Positions 26,008-34,989 of a DNA stretch of 64,000 bases are shown piece by piece. How positions within the stretch are numbered: position 1 is the stretch's first letter; each line of letters starts with the position of its first letter. The notes below the pieces were generated by a model. That model was given only the letters and a program-made list of their open reading frames with translations, ran no database searches and was not told the origin of the DNA. The DNA is from Gammaproteobacteria bacterium. GTDB lineage: Bacteria; Pseudomonadota; Gammaproteobacteria; Burkholderiales; Nitrosomonadaceae. Position numbers and translations under genes: made by a program. The stretch is taken from NCBI GenBank assembly GCA_015709615.1, contig CP054179.1, positions 124,001 through 188,000 of the forward strand, read 5' to 3'.

Positions 26008-28911
26008 ATGGAAAGTAGCTCCGGAACTAAAATGGGAAAAATATCCATTGCGCCAAACCATAAAGGCCGCAGATTCCGCAGCCTGAGATGGAAGATCTCA
26101 CTGAGCAGCAGCATGATTCTGCTGGCGGTTGTAATGCTTTTTTGCTTCATCAGCTACCTCGGGTTAATGGCCAATTTCGACAATCAACGGGAAGTCGAAT
26201 ACCGGCGTTATTCCAGGGAAGTCACGAGTCTGATCAAAAACACGTCACAGAATTTATATCAGTTGGCCGAGATGATTCCATTTCTGGATGGAATGAGAAA
26301 TGCCTTGCTGATCAATGACGGCGAGAGCATCAGTAAAGTTTTCGATCCCCATTGGGCGTTGCTGCAATTTCACAACGGCGTTGAGTTCGTTCATTTTTAT
26401 AATCTGCAAAATCAGTTAAACGCCAGCTGGGATAGTCTGGATACCCAGAGCGACGGCAACAAGTTATTGGCAACTTGGGTGAGTCATGTCAATCAATCGG
26501 AAAGGCCGATAAATCCTTTGCTTTGCCGGGAAAACTGCATTCAATATATCGTTGCGCCTTTATTGGTGGAAGGAAAAAAAGCCGGCGTCGTGGTGATGGG
26601 AATATCGCTGGCGGATATGTTTCTGGCGTTCAAACGGATAGCGGGCACTGATATCGGCTTGCTGATCAAGGAACAGAATAATCTGCTGCCGCCGAACGAC
26701 GCCGATTATTTACGCTGGAATATTCATGTTTCAGCATTGACTAATAAGGAAAAGAATTTAGAGGTTCTAAAAAAAACCTCGCATTTGCACCCGAATCTGA
26801 TTGCACTGAATAATGGCACTCAGATCCGCTGGAACGATCAGTATCTGCAAATAAAATTATTTCCGCTCGATTCGTATGAGCCCGATAAAGCGCACTTGAT
26901 CGTGATTACCGATGTCACTGCCGCAGTCAGTAATATTTACGACTCCATTTGGAAAATTGCATTGATCGGTTTGCTCGGGTTGATTTTCTCGGAAATATTA
27001 TTGTTTCTGATTTTTACCCGGTTGCTTGCAAAACTAAAGGATGTTGCTTTTGTTTTGCCCTTGCTGGCCAATGGACAGTTTGAGAAGTTCCGCTTGTCAC
27101 TGGCTTCCAACGATCACGTGCAACGTTTCAGGGATGAGGTGGATACGCTCTCGGAAGCAGCCGTGTCCTTATCTTTGCAACTGGAGAAACTGGAACAGGA
27201 GGTGTCCACGCGCACTAAAATGCTCATTGAGCAAAAGAATGAGCTCAGTAAAGAAAGGGATTTCGTCGAGAACCTGCTCGATACCGCACAGGCGATCGTG
27301 TTGACACAGAATGTCGAAGGTAAAATCATGTCGTTGAATGCTTATGGCGAGATGCTGACCCGTTACACCGAAAACGAGCTGCAAGGAAGGTCTTTCCTTA
27401 GCATCCTAGTTCCAGAGTATGAATCGCAGGATTTGCTGATGCGCTTTAAAGAAATTCACAGCGGACAAAGAATGCAGTTGCGGCATGAAGCGATTACCCA
27501 TTGCAAAGATGGTACAATGCGGCATGTCGCTTGGTTGCATTCACATCTCAGCCAGCAGTCGGCGGATGATCCATCGATTTTGTCCGTAGGCTTGGATGTT
27601 ACCGAATATAAACGTGTTGAGGGGCACCTAGCTTGGCTGGCGGACCATGATCCGTTGACCAATTTGTATAACCGGCGACGATTTAGCGATGAGCTGGAAC
27701 AAGTGCTCAGTCGCGCGGAGCGTTACCGTCATCCCGGCGCGTTATTATTTTTTGATCTCGATCGCTTTAAATACATTAATGACATCAGCGGTCATCAAGC
27801 AGGAGATACGCTGCTTAAAATGGTGGCCGGCATGCTGACTCAAACGATCCGGGCGGATGATATCACCGGCCGTTTAGGCGGTGATGAATTTGCCATCATT
27901 CTGCCGGAAATCAACGCCAACGGTGCGATCGAAGTGGCCAAGAAAGTTTTGGATCAATTGGGTCAGGCGCAATTGACCATTAACAACCGCACCCATAAGA
28001 TTTCAGCCAGCATCGGTATTGCACTATTTCCCGAGCATGGCGCCAATATTCATGACTTACTGGCTGCCGCGGATCTGGCCATGTATCAAGCCAAGGCGAT
28101 GGGACGCAATGCCTGGTACCTATTCTCCGATAAAGACCGTAGCCGTGAGCGTATTCATACGTTGGTTTATTGGAAAGAGAAAATAGAGTATTCGCATTTG
28201 CATGATAACTTCATGTTGTATTTGCAGCCGATCATGCAAGTAAAAACCAAAGAAATCTCGCACTATGAAGTATTGTTGCGGATGCAGGATAAGGACGGCT
28301 CGATATTGTCGCCCGGTGAATTTATTCCGGCTGTCGAACATACCGGATTAATTCACGCGATTGATCACATGGTGCTGCGTAAAGCCATTGCGCAAGTGGC
28401 CAAAATTTATCAAGCGGGATTCAAGGTCAGCTTCTCGATCAACCTCTCTGCGCATGCATTTAACGATCCTGAGCTATTGCCGATTCTCAAGGAAGAATTG
28501 ACCTCGCAAAAAATGGATCCCGCCAGTGTGATGTTCGAAATCACCGAAACCGCGGCACTAGAAGATTTACCCGGTGCGCGCGGATTGATGATCGAAATTA
28601 AAGAGCTGGGTTGCGGTTTCGTGCTGGATGATTTCGGTGTCGGTTTTTCTTCGTTCTATTATCTCCGAGAGCTGCCGGTTGATGTTGTTAAAATCGATGG
28701 CTCGTTTATTCGTAATTTGTCCGAAAGCAGCGATGATCTGATCCTGGTTAACGCACTGTGCAGTGTAGCCCGCGGTTTCGGCAAGAAAATTACGGCGGAA
28801 TTTGTGGAAAGCGCCGAGATACTGTCACTCATCGAGAAGATGGATATTGATTACGCACAAGGGTACTACATTGGAAAGCCCGCGCCGGTCAGCGAATTCT
28901 TTTTGCAGTAG
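26008..28911 (+). CDS. Membrane GGDEF/EAL protein with periplasmic sensor and PAS domain
   Basis: A 967-residue c-di-GMP protein. TM helix one lies near residues 30-55, a periplasmic Cache-like region follows to about 305, and TM helix two near 311-341 (IALIGLLGLIFSEILLFLIF). Then come a HAMP-like and coiled-coil segment, a PAS domain (about 423-535), a GGDEF domain with intact RLGGDEFAIILPE at 622-634, and an EAL domain. The latter reads YEVLLRM for EAL and keeps INLSAHAF, EITETAAL and DDFGVGFSSF, so both activities are possible. It follows the binding protein and porin by 16 bases, hinting that it senses a ligand they handle. Confidence 0.9.
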   Translation: MESSSGTKMGKISIAPNHKGRRFRSLRWKISLSSSMILLAVVMLFCFISYLGLMANFDNQREVEYRRYSREVTSLIKNTSQNLYQLAEMIPFLDGMRNALLINDGESISKVFDPHWALLQFHNGVEFVHFYNLQNQLNASWDSLDTQSDGNKLLATWVSHVNQSERPINPLLCRENCIQYIVAPLLVEGKKAGVVVMGISLADMFLAFKRIAGTDIGLLIKEQNNLLPPNDADYLRWNIHVSALTNKEKNLEVLKKTSHLHPNLIALNNGTQIRWNDQYLQIKLFPLDSYEPDKAHLIVITDVTAAVSNIYDSIWKIALIGLLGLIFSEILLFLIFTRLLAKLKDVAFVLPLLANGQFEKFRLSLASNDHVQRFRDEVDTLSEAAVSLSLQLEKLEQEVSTRTKMLIEQKNELSKERDFVENLLDTAQAIVLTQNVEGKIMSLNAYGEMLTRYTENELQGRSFLSILVPEYESQDLLMRFKEIHSGQRMQLRHEAITHCKDGTMRHVAWLHSHLSQQSADDPSILSVGLDVTEYKRVEGHLAWLADHDPLTNLYNRRRFSDELEQVLSRAERYRHPGALLFFDLDRFKYINDISGHQAGDTLLKMVAGMLTQTIRADDITGRLGGDEFAIILPEINANGAIEVAKKVLDQLGQAQLTINNRTHKISASIGIALFPEHGANIHDLLAAADLAMYQAKAMGRNAWYLFSDKDRSRERIHTLVYWKEKIEYSHLHDNFMLYLQPIMQVKTKEISHYEVLLRMQDKDGSILSPGEFIPAVEHTGLIHAIDHMVLRKAIAQVAKIYQAGFKVSFSINLSAHAFNDPELLPILKEELTSQKMDPASVMFEITETAALEDLPGARGLMIEIKELGCGFVLDDFGVGFSSFYYLRELPVDVVKIDGSFIRNLSESSDDLILVNALCSVARGFGKKITAEFVESAEILSLIEKMDIDYAQGYYIGKPAPVSEFFLQ

Positions 28912-28943
28912 GGCGCCGCTCATGGGTTTTTGTGTTGCATGGG

Positions 28944-29387
28944 TTATTTAATCAGTTCGGAAATCGATTCGATCAAATTCGGTTTAACCACCACCAGCAT
29001 TACTACCACAAACAAAATCAGCACCGGAAATTCATTGAACCAACGGTAAAACACATGACCATGTTGATTGGTATCGTTTTTAAATGCTTTGACGTATTTT
29101 CCGCAGTAATAGTGGTAATAGATCAAATTCAATACCAGAGCGACTTTGGCGTACAGCCAATCACCGGAAAAACCGTAACCTAGCCATAACCATACCCCGA
29201 ACACCACGGTCAGCACGGCGCCGGGAGTCATGATGCCGTAATAGAGTTTACGTTCCATGATTTTAAAACGCTCTTTGCCGGGTTGGTCTTCGCACATGGC
29301 GTGATAGACGAATAAACGCGGCAGATAAAAAAGCCCCGCGAACCAGGTGACCATAAAAATGATATGCAGTGATTTTATCCAGAGCAT
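28944..29387 (-). CDS. hemJ: Protoporphyrinogen IX oxidase HemJ
   Basis: A 147-residue membrane protein with four hydrophobic helices. The N-terminus LWIKSLHIIFMVTWFAGLFY contains the heme-ligand-type His and Trp residues of HemJ, followed by YLPRLFVYHAM and ERKLYYGIMTPGAVLTVVFG. HemJ converts protoporphyrinogen IX to protoporphyrin IX in heme biosynthesis in many Gram-negative bacteria. The gene stands alone, convergent with the GGDEF/EAL gene and divergent from the M32 peptidase gene. Confidence 0.9.
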   Translation of the reverse strand: MLWIKSLHIIFMVTWFAGLFYLPRLFVYHAMCEDQPGKERFKIMERKLYYGIMTPGAVLTVVFGVWLWLGYGFSGDWLYAKVALVLNLIYYHYYCGKYVKAFKNDTNQHGHVFYRWFNEFPVLILFVVVMLVVVKPNLIESISELIK

Positions 29388-29507
29388 GACAGTATCAGCG
29401 ATGAGTGGAAAAGTTGTTATGATACTGGGCTTGTGAAGTTAGTGCTATCCCCTCGGAACTTGGGGTGTATGTGCAATGCAGATAAACGAATCCGGAACGG
29501 GAAAAGA

Positions 29508-31013
29508 ATGAATCCGCATTATCAAAATTTAGTGCAAAGGCTGGAAGAAATTTCTCATCTGAGTGGCGTAATGAGCACGCTGGGCTGGGATCAGGAAGTG
29601 ATGATGCCGCCGGGTGCCGCTGATGCGCGCGCCAAGCAAATTGCCGCGCTGGCAGGGGTGATTCACGAACGCATGACCGATCCTGGATTGGGGGATTGCT
29701 TAAATGAATTGGCAGTGACGGGATATGCTGATTTTGCTGCGGTGCAACAGTGCAATATCCGTGAAGCGCTGCGCAGTTATGAACTTGAAACCAAAGTGCC
29801 GAAGCGGCTGGTGCAGGAATTGGCGGAACTCGGTTCGCGCGGACATGGTATTTGGGTTGCGGCAAGACAGGAAAATAAGTTCGCCGATTTTGCACCGGTA
29901 TTGCAGCGTTTTTTACACCTGAAAAGAGAATGGGCGCAGCACGTATCGCCCGATCTAGATCCGTACGATGCGAATATCGATCTGTTCGAACGCGGCACGA
30001 CGATGAGTATGATCACCCCGGTATTCGAGCGATTGAAAGTGGAATTGATTCCATTGATTCAGGCGATTCAGAATCATGCGGTTCAGCCGGATACTTCGTT
30101 CTTGCAGGGATGGTTTGCACTGGATAAACAGGAAGCGCTGGCGCGCAGGATCAGCCGCGATATTGGTTTTAATTTTGAGCAAGGCCGTATGGACGTGTCG
30201 GTGCATCCGTTTTGTGGCGGCAGTCATCCAACCGATGTGCGTATCACCACGCGCTACAACGAGCGTAATTTTATCGAATCGCTGTATGCCGTGATTCATG
30301 AGACAGGACACGCGTTATATGAACAAGGACGGCCGTATGAGCTTGGTGATTTGCCGGTATCCGAATCGCTGACGATGGGTATCCATGAATCACAGTCGCT
30401 GTTCTGGGAGCGCATGATCGCGCAAAGCAAGCCTTTTTGTCAGCATTATTTCGCTACGATCCGTGCCGCATTCGCGGAAAATTTGCAGCAGGTTACCGTG
30501 GATTCTTTTTACCGTGCGATCAATATCTGTAAACCCGATTTTATTCGAGTCGAAGCGGATGAAGTGACCTATCCGCTGCACATTATTCTACGCTATGAAA
30601 TTGAGAGGGGATTGTTTGACGGTTCGATACCGGTTGATGATTTACCGCTTGTTTGGAACGAGTTGACACGAAAATATTTGGGAATCAATCCCCCGGATGA
30701 TGCGCATGGCGTGTTGCAGGATTCGCATTGGAGCAGCGGTGCGTTCGGGTATTTTCCTTCGTATACCTTAGGCGCGATGTATGCATGCCAGTTTCATCGA
30801 GCGCTGCTGAATGAACAACCCGATACCGAGCTGAGCGTCGCCAACGGTAATTTTATGCCGATTAAAAGTTGGCTCAATGAAAAAATCCATCGTCAAGGCA
30901 GACTCTATACACCGCAACTATTGATTGAGCATGTAACCGGTGAACCGTTGAATCCGGATTATTTCATTGATTACCTCCAGGACAAGTATCGCGATATTTA
31001 TCAGCTTGCTTGA
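29508..31013 (+). CDS. M32 family carboxypeptidase (Taq type)
   Basis: A 501-residue zinc carboxypeptidase. The active site is AVIHETGHALYEQG (HExxH) with the downstream glutamate region IHESQSLFWERMI and YPLHIILRYEIERGLFDG, all as in thermostable carboxypeptidase 1. Length matches. The ATG at 29508 follows GGGAAAAGA; an open frame continues 25 codons upstream but lacks family-like sequence. Cytoplasmic, presumably peptide recycling. Confidence 0.93.
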   Translation: MNPHYQNLVQRLEEISHLSGVMSTLGWDQEVMMPPGAADARAKQIAALAGVIHERMTDPGLGDCLNELAVTGYADFAAVQQCNIREALRSYELETKVPKRLVQELAELGSRGHGIWVAARQENKFADFAPVLQRFLHLKREWAQHVSPDLDPYDANIDLFERGTTMSMITPVFERLKVELIPLIQAIQNHAVQPDTSFLQGWFALDKQEALARRISRDIGFNFEQGRMDVSVHPFCGGSHPTDVRITTRYNERNFIESLYAVIHETGHALYEQGRPYELGDLPVSESLTMGIHESQSLFWERMIAQSKPFCQHYFATIRAAFAENLQQVTVDSFYRAINICKPDFIRVEADEVTYPLHIILRYEIERGLFDGSIPVDDLPLVWNELTRKYLGINPPDDAHGVLQDSHWSSGAFGYFPSYTLGAMYACQFHRALLNEQPDTELSVANGNFMPIKSWLNEKIHRQGRLYTPQLLIEHVTGEPLNPDYFIDYLQDKYRDIYQLA

Positions 31014-31025
31014 AATCGGCTAACT

Positions 31026-31853
31026 TTATACTTGCCTGCGACCTTGATTACTTTCGATCCACTTTTTGACGCGATTGGCGTCGCCGATACGGGTATTTTT
31101 GCCCCAGGAATTCAGTAAAACAATGACCATCGGTTGCCCGGAGATTTTGGCTTGCATGACCAAGCAGCGTCCGGCTTCACTCAGATAGCCGGTTTTGGAA
31201 ACATCAATATTCCAATTTTGATTTCGCACCAAACTGTTGGAGTTGACGTATTGTAATTGACCGCGTTTATTACCCGGTGAGACGGCGTGCTGAGTGGTGG
31301 TGGAAAATTCGCGGATGGCGGCATAGTTGTTCGAGGCCGCAACTAGTTTGGCCAAATCGCGTGCGGTTGCGACATTGCCGCTATTTAAACCAGTCGCATC
31401 GACAAAACGGCTGTTGGCCATGCCAAGTTTCTTCGCTTTCAAATTCATGGCTTGCACGAAAGCTTTGGTACCGCCGGGATATGTGCGACCAAGTGCTGCC
31501 GCAGCACGGTTTTCAGAAGACATCAGAGCCAGTCGTAACAACTCATAGCGTGGAAAAGTACTGCCTACAGGTAAACGCGAAGATGAATGTTTGAGTTTGT
31601 CGACATCCGCGCTGGTAATGGTGATTCTCTCGTTTGGTGACAGCCGTGCATCTAATGTAACCATTGCAGTCATCAATTTGGTAATAGATGCGATCGGCAT
31701 TACCTTATCTGCGTTTTTGTCGTAAATAACGCGTTCATTTTTTGCGTTAAATATGAGCGCAGCTTGTGACTTTATATCTGGATTATCTTTTTGCGCAAAA
31801 GTATTACTAATAAAAAAAGATAAGATGCAAAATAAAAAAATTCCCCGCTTCAT
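31026..31853 (-). CDS. pbpG: D-alanyl-D-alanine endopeptidase (PBP7 type)
   Basis: A 275-residue periplasmic low-molecular-weight penicillin-binding protein. After the signal peptide (RGIFLFCILSFFISNTFA), the serine motif is IASITKLMTAM (SxxK), the second motif SSENRAAAALG (SEN class) and the third VSKTGYLSEAG (KTG). The catalytic domain is a single lobe without the C-terminal extension of PBP5, as in PBP7. The start at 31853 is chosen because GGAGAG lies eleven bases upstream. It would cut peptide cross-links in murein. Confidence 0.9.
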   Translation of the reverse strand: MKRGIFLFCILSFFISNTFAQKDNPDIKSQAALIFNAKNERVIYDKNADKVMPIASITKLMTAMVTLDARLSPNERITITSADVDKLKHSSSRLPVGSTFPRYELLRLALMSSENRAAAALGRTYPGGTKAFVQAMNLKAKKLGMANSRFVDATGLNSGNVATARDLAKLVAASNNYAAIREFSTTTQHAVSPGNKRGQLQYVNSNSLVRNQNWNIDVSKTGYLSEAGRCLVMQAKISGQPMVIVLLNSWGKNTRIGDANRVKKWIESNQGRRQV

Positions 31854-32182
31854 TCTTTCTACTCTCCGATTGACAAAAATTGAATTCATATCAGTATTTT
31901 TATGAACGAGGATAATGTCAGTTTAGAATTTTTTATATGTTAAATTTTATTCTACTATAACTTTATTGGAGTTTTTATAGAAACTTGTAAATAAATCCTT
32001 ATTTATAGAAGGTTAAAGCACTCAAACTATAAATCGTATTATGATATTGTAGCTATTATTATGATTGTAAATAAATTGTTGAGTAATTTGGAATTGTGAT
32101 TCTCTACAGTCAATTCGTGTAGCTTGGGTATAGGCTGTAGGTAAATGGGACAAAACACGTGAAATTCTTTAATTACTGAGAA

Positions 32183-32283
32183 AAATAGGTCAAGCTCACA
32201 GCTGCTAAATATTCAATCCCTATCCAATTTTTTGTATTTGAGATGCAGCAGAGAAAAACTCATTGATGTAGCTTGACCTATTT
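32183..32283. repeat. 101-base unit bounded by perfect 14-base inverted repeats
   Basis: AAATAGGTCAAGCT (32183-32196) and AGCTTGACCTATTT (32270-32283) are exact inverses. The inside is AT-rich with a weaker inner pair (GCTGC near 32201, GCAGC near 32245). There is no open frame and no clear target duplication. The gene-free stretch 31854-32310 otherwise holds only AT-rich DNA with the palindrome TAAATAA-ATCC-TTATTTA around 31990. A small MITE or a structured RNA are both possible. Confidence 0.5.
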
Positions 32284-32308
32284 GCCAATCACATAGTAAT
32301 CGATTGGC
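32284..32308. terminator. Hairpin just past the 32311 gene
   Basis: GCCAATC (32284-32290) pairs with GATTGGC (32302-32308), two bases beyond the stop of the minus-strand gene that follows. There is no T run after it on the minus strand, so termination is uncertain. It abuts the 101-base inverted-repeat unit. Confidence 0.35.
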
Positions 32309-32310
32309 TA

Positions 32311-32538
32311 TTATTTACCAAAATTAGGTTGTTTTATTTTGGCTGGACAAGTAATCATTTCACCGTCGGTGCGATCTCTAATTTTTTCGCCGTCTTTTTT
32401 GCCTTCACATGAGATTTTATTCAATATGTCTTGTGCGGCCATAGGTGGCATTTTAGATTCCTTGTTGCCACTTGCCATGGTTACAGAAGAGCCCATCAAA
32501 AAGACTAAACCGATTACAGCGATAAGATATTTGCTCAT
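32311..32538 (-). CDS. Small periplasmic hypothetical protein
   Basis: A 75-residue protein with a clear signal peptide (YLIAVIGLVFLMGSSVTMASG) and a mature part of about 50 residues with two cysteines (ISCEGKKDGEKIRDRTDGEM, then ITCPAKIKQPNFGK) that could form a disulfide. TAGGAG lies seven bases upstream of the ATG, a good ribosome site. I do not recognise a family. Confidence 0.7.
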   Translation of the reverse strand: MSKYLIAVIGLVFLMGSSVTMASGNKESKMPPMAAQDILNKISCEGKKDGEKIRDRTDGEMITCPAKIKQPNFGK

Positions 32539-32741
32539 TTTTTACTCCTATATGAATGTTATGAAGGAAGCCAATTTTAATATACCTGACTTACCAACCA
32601 TGAATTTATCACAATCATAACTGTCAGGCCATTTCTTTTTAAAATCTTGCGAATTAAGAACCGAACTATCATGTCGTGCATGGTTGATCCAGCTAAAATT
32701 CGGTGGATTTGAAGAAAGTCTTCTTGCAATTTTGAATGGCA

Positions 32742-33110
32742 CTAAATCAAAACAGCTGCGGCGACACGACGACCTTCCTCAACCAATATATTATAAGTTC
32801 GGCAGCAAGCTTTTGTATCCATTATTTCTATTCCGATTCCCATTTTTGCTAACTGACTCAGTAAATTGTGGCCAGGAAATTTATGATCAGCACCTGTTCC
32901 AAGAAGAATAATTTCGGGTGAGTGCGGCAATAAGCTTTCGAAATGTTGAAGCTCCAGCTCGTGCACCGATAAGATAGGCCAATCTTTAACTAAATGATCA
33001 GGCAGCACAATCAAGCTTTTTTCATAGCGGATCTGATTGATGAGTACATAACCTTCACCATAACCGGTGAAGATATTTTGGTGCGCAAAATTTGCAAGAT
33101 GAAGCTTCAA
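32742..33110 (-). CDS. Mth938-like domain protein (DUF498)
   Basis: A 122-residue protein of the Mth938/NDUFAF3-like fold: GYGEGYVLINQIRYEKSLIV, then EIILLGTGADHKFPGHNLLS and GIGIEIMDTKACCRTYNILV with the closing EEGRRVAAAVLI. Length is full. The family's role in bacteria is unknown; its eukaryotic relative assists complex I assembly. Transcribed in the same direction as the ACP gene upstream, 125 bases away. Confidence 0.85.
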   Translation of the reverse strand: MKLHLANFAHQNIFTGYGEGYVLINQIRYEKSLIVLPDHLVKDWPILSVHELELQHFESLLPHSPEIILLGTGADHKFPGHNLLSQLAKMGIGIEIMDTKACCRTYNILVEEGRRVAAAVLI

Positions 33111-33235
33111 TGATGTGTTTCCTGATGTTGATTGATTGGCTGTCGATGATTATGCATTATTCAAATCAAAATACAACATCTACCACTTTTAAAGTTTGGT
33201 TCGTGCAAAAATCAGAGTTCTTTGTTTACGATTGT

Positions 33236-33514
33236 TCACTTTGATTGTTTATTACCCTCAGCTATTTTATTTTCCACAAAATCAACCAGCGTACCAAGTG
33301 TCGCAAAGGTTTTTGCGCTGATTTCGTCGTCTTTTATTGTGATAGAAAATTTTTTTTCTATCGCCAGAATGACGGTAATGACCGCGACAGAATCAAGTTC
33401 GGGAACATTGCCGAGTAGAATCATATCCGCTTCCATTCTATCCAGCCGGTCGCCTAGTCCCAAGGTATCCGTCAGAATTTTTTTTATTTCGGTGATATGG
33501 TCTATGTTTGTCAC
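33236..33514 (-). CDS. Acyl carrier protein
   Basis: A 92-residue acyl carrier protein. The phosphopantetheine attachment serine lies in VPELDSVAVITVILAIEKKF (DSV in place of the fatty-acid-synthase DSL), and the helix-loop pattern before and after is standard. The sequence differs from housekeeping AcpP and is like the specialised ACPs of exosortase-linked clusters. The acyl-CoA ligase, decarboxylase and acyltransferase elsewhere in the window could be partners, though they lie 9-13 kb away. Confidence 0.82.
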   Translation of the reverse strand: MTNIDHITEIKKILTDTLGLGDRLDRMEADMILLGNVPELDSVAVITVILAIEKKFSITIKDDEISAKTFATLGTLVDFVENKIAEGNKQSK

Positions 33515-33651
33515 AATAAGGAGTTGTTTGTTTTTACAAGCATTATGAATAATCGCTTATTATAAATCCGATCGTGCGTAATGATTGCGGGATTATGCAA
33601 TGGTTGCAAAAAGCTTGCATCATCGCAGAAGAGTATTTGAGGCGGAAAAAG

Positions 33652-34362
33652 CTATGGCTGTATTTCTACAATGGAATTGGCGCGCGCAAGCCCATTGAGA
33701 ATTCGTCCGGATTTATTACGAACCTGTATGACTTGCCCTTCGGTTGCATTGATCAATGCCTGACCTTCAGAGCGGATGCTGAATCCGCGACCTTGTACAA
33801 CCAGATTCACCGTCTGCCCGCGCACGATTACATAGGGTGCCCGCAACATTTGTGGCCGTAAGGGTTGACCGGCCGGGAGATTAGCGGTTGCAACCTTGCC
33901 GATGATTTGTGCGGCATTTGTCAATATGCCTTCCGGCATTTGCGTTAAGTTGACACTCTGCGGTGCAATATCCTCATAAGTCAGCGTCTGCCCTGATGAT
34001 ACTGGCCGAGCGAGGTGCAGTACATCCGTCATGACACTAATTTCAGTCTGGACATAGATGGTCCAGGTCGCGATTTCGCTGTCACAACGCACGCCGATTG
34101 AGGTTTTTCCCCACAAACGTCCACCTGCTGGAACAAAAGGTTCTAATTGCGGACACTTTGGTAGCGACAAGTGCTTGTCGATTTGACCCACATTCACAAT
34201 AACCTGCCCTGGAAGCGATGCCGTATTGCTGTAGAGAAAGTGCTCAATGGCATTTTTAATCACTGAGATTTCCTGATGGTCAATGGATGTTTTTTGCTGC
34301 GATGCGAGCGCTGGAAAAACGAGCGCCAGCAGGCAGAGGATTGTCGTTAAGCAACGTATCAT
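33652..34362 (-). CDS. flgA: Flagellar basal-body P-ring formation chaperone FlgA
   Basis: A 236-residue periplasmic protein with a Sec signal (CLTTILCLLALVFPALA). The C-terminal SAF-like domain is typical: ARPVSSGQTLTYEDIAPQSV, LPAGQPLRPQMLRAPYVIVR and a final beta region GQVIQVRNKSGRILNGLA. FlgA helps FlgI assemble into the P ring. It is divergent from flgB, the common arrangement; flgM and flgN, often next to flgA, are not in this window. Confidence 0.92.
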   Translation of the reverse strand: MIRCLTTILCLLALVFPALASQQKTSIDHQEISVIKNAIEHFLYSNTASLPGQVIVNVGQIDKHLSLPKCPQLEPFVPAGGRLWGKTSIGVRCDSEIATWTIYVQTEISVMTDVLHLARPVSSGQTLTYEDIAPQSVNLTQMPEGILTNAAQIIGKVATANLPAGQPLRPQMLRAPYVIVRGQTVNLVVQGRGFSIRSEGQALINATEGQVIQVRNKSGRILNGLARANSIVEIQP

Positions 34363-34517
34363 GGTTTCTAATCCTTCATTTTTGCCGTATTCGGCAATTA
34401 TTGCCGCTATACCATGACGATATATTAAATGACTGCAAAAAAATCCAAGCGCAAAGATAACACTGCTTTCGTGTCTTATTTGCGAATTGGTCGATTAGTC
34501 CATGCATATATTATTGC

Positions 34518-34533
34518 TGGCATGCTAAATGCT
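34518..34533 (+). promoter_or_regulatory. Sigma-54-like promoter upstream of flgB
   Basis: TGGCATGCTAAATGCT matches the -24/-12 consensus TGGCAC-N5-TTGCW at the key GG and GC positions with exact 10-base spacing and differs at two less important bases. It lies 43 bases before the flgB start codon. Whether this organism uses RpoN for flagellar genes is not known; FliA-type boxes were not found here. Confidence 0.4.
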
Positions 34534-34575
34534 AATAACCGAATAGACACTCATTTAAATTAGGCGATAGAGAAG

Positions 34576-34986
34576 ATGATTAACAAACTTGATAAAGAAT
34601 TGAATTATCACCATAACGCACTAAGTTTAAGGGTTGCAAGGCAAGAATTGCTTTCCAGCAATGTGGCCAATGCCGATACGCCGAATTTTAAAGCGAAGGA
34701 TATCGACTTTGCCAGTGTTTTGAGCGAAAGATTGTCATCAACTCCCAGCTTAAAAAAAGTAAACATGAATACGACATCGGCAATGCATATTAATTCTGCT
34801 GCATCCGGAGTCTTCGGAGACAACATTTTATACCGTGTTCCTCTGCAACCCAGTGCGGATGGAAACACTGTAGATATGGATATGGAACGAACCCGGTTTG
34901 CCGATAACGCCATTAAATATGATGCAAGTATTACATTCATTAATAATGAATTCAGAAACTTAACGTCAGCCATGTTGGAGAGATAG
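34576..34986 (+). CDS. flgB: Flagellar basal-body rod protein FlgB
   Basis: A 136-residue proximal rod subunit. The N-terminus has the rod/hook signature ARQELLSSNVANADTPNFKA and the C-terminus NEFRNLTSAMLER. Exported by the flagellar type III apparatus, hence no Sec signal. It is the first gene of the flgBCDEFGHIJKL run and ends three bases before flgC. Confidence 0.95.
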   Translation: MINKLDKELNYHHNALSLRVARQELLSSNVANADTPNFKAKDIDFASVLSERLSSTPSLKKVNMNTTSAMHINSAASGVFGDNILYRVPLQPSADGNTVDMDMERTRFADNAIKYDASITFINNEFRNLTSAMLER

Positions 34987-34989
34987 AAA

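Noticed and set aside
33574..33861. Plus-strand 95-codon frame overlapping the flgA end as a possible flgM
   Set aside because: The translation has no FlgM-like sequence and most of it is antisense to flgA.
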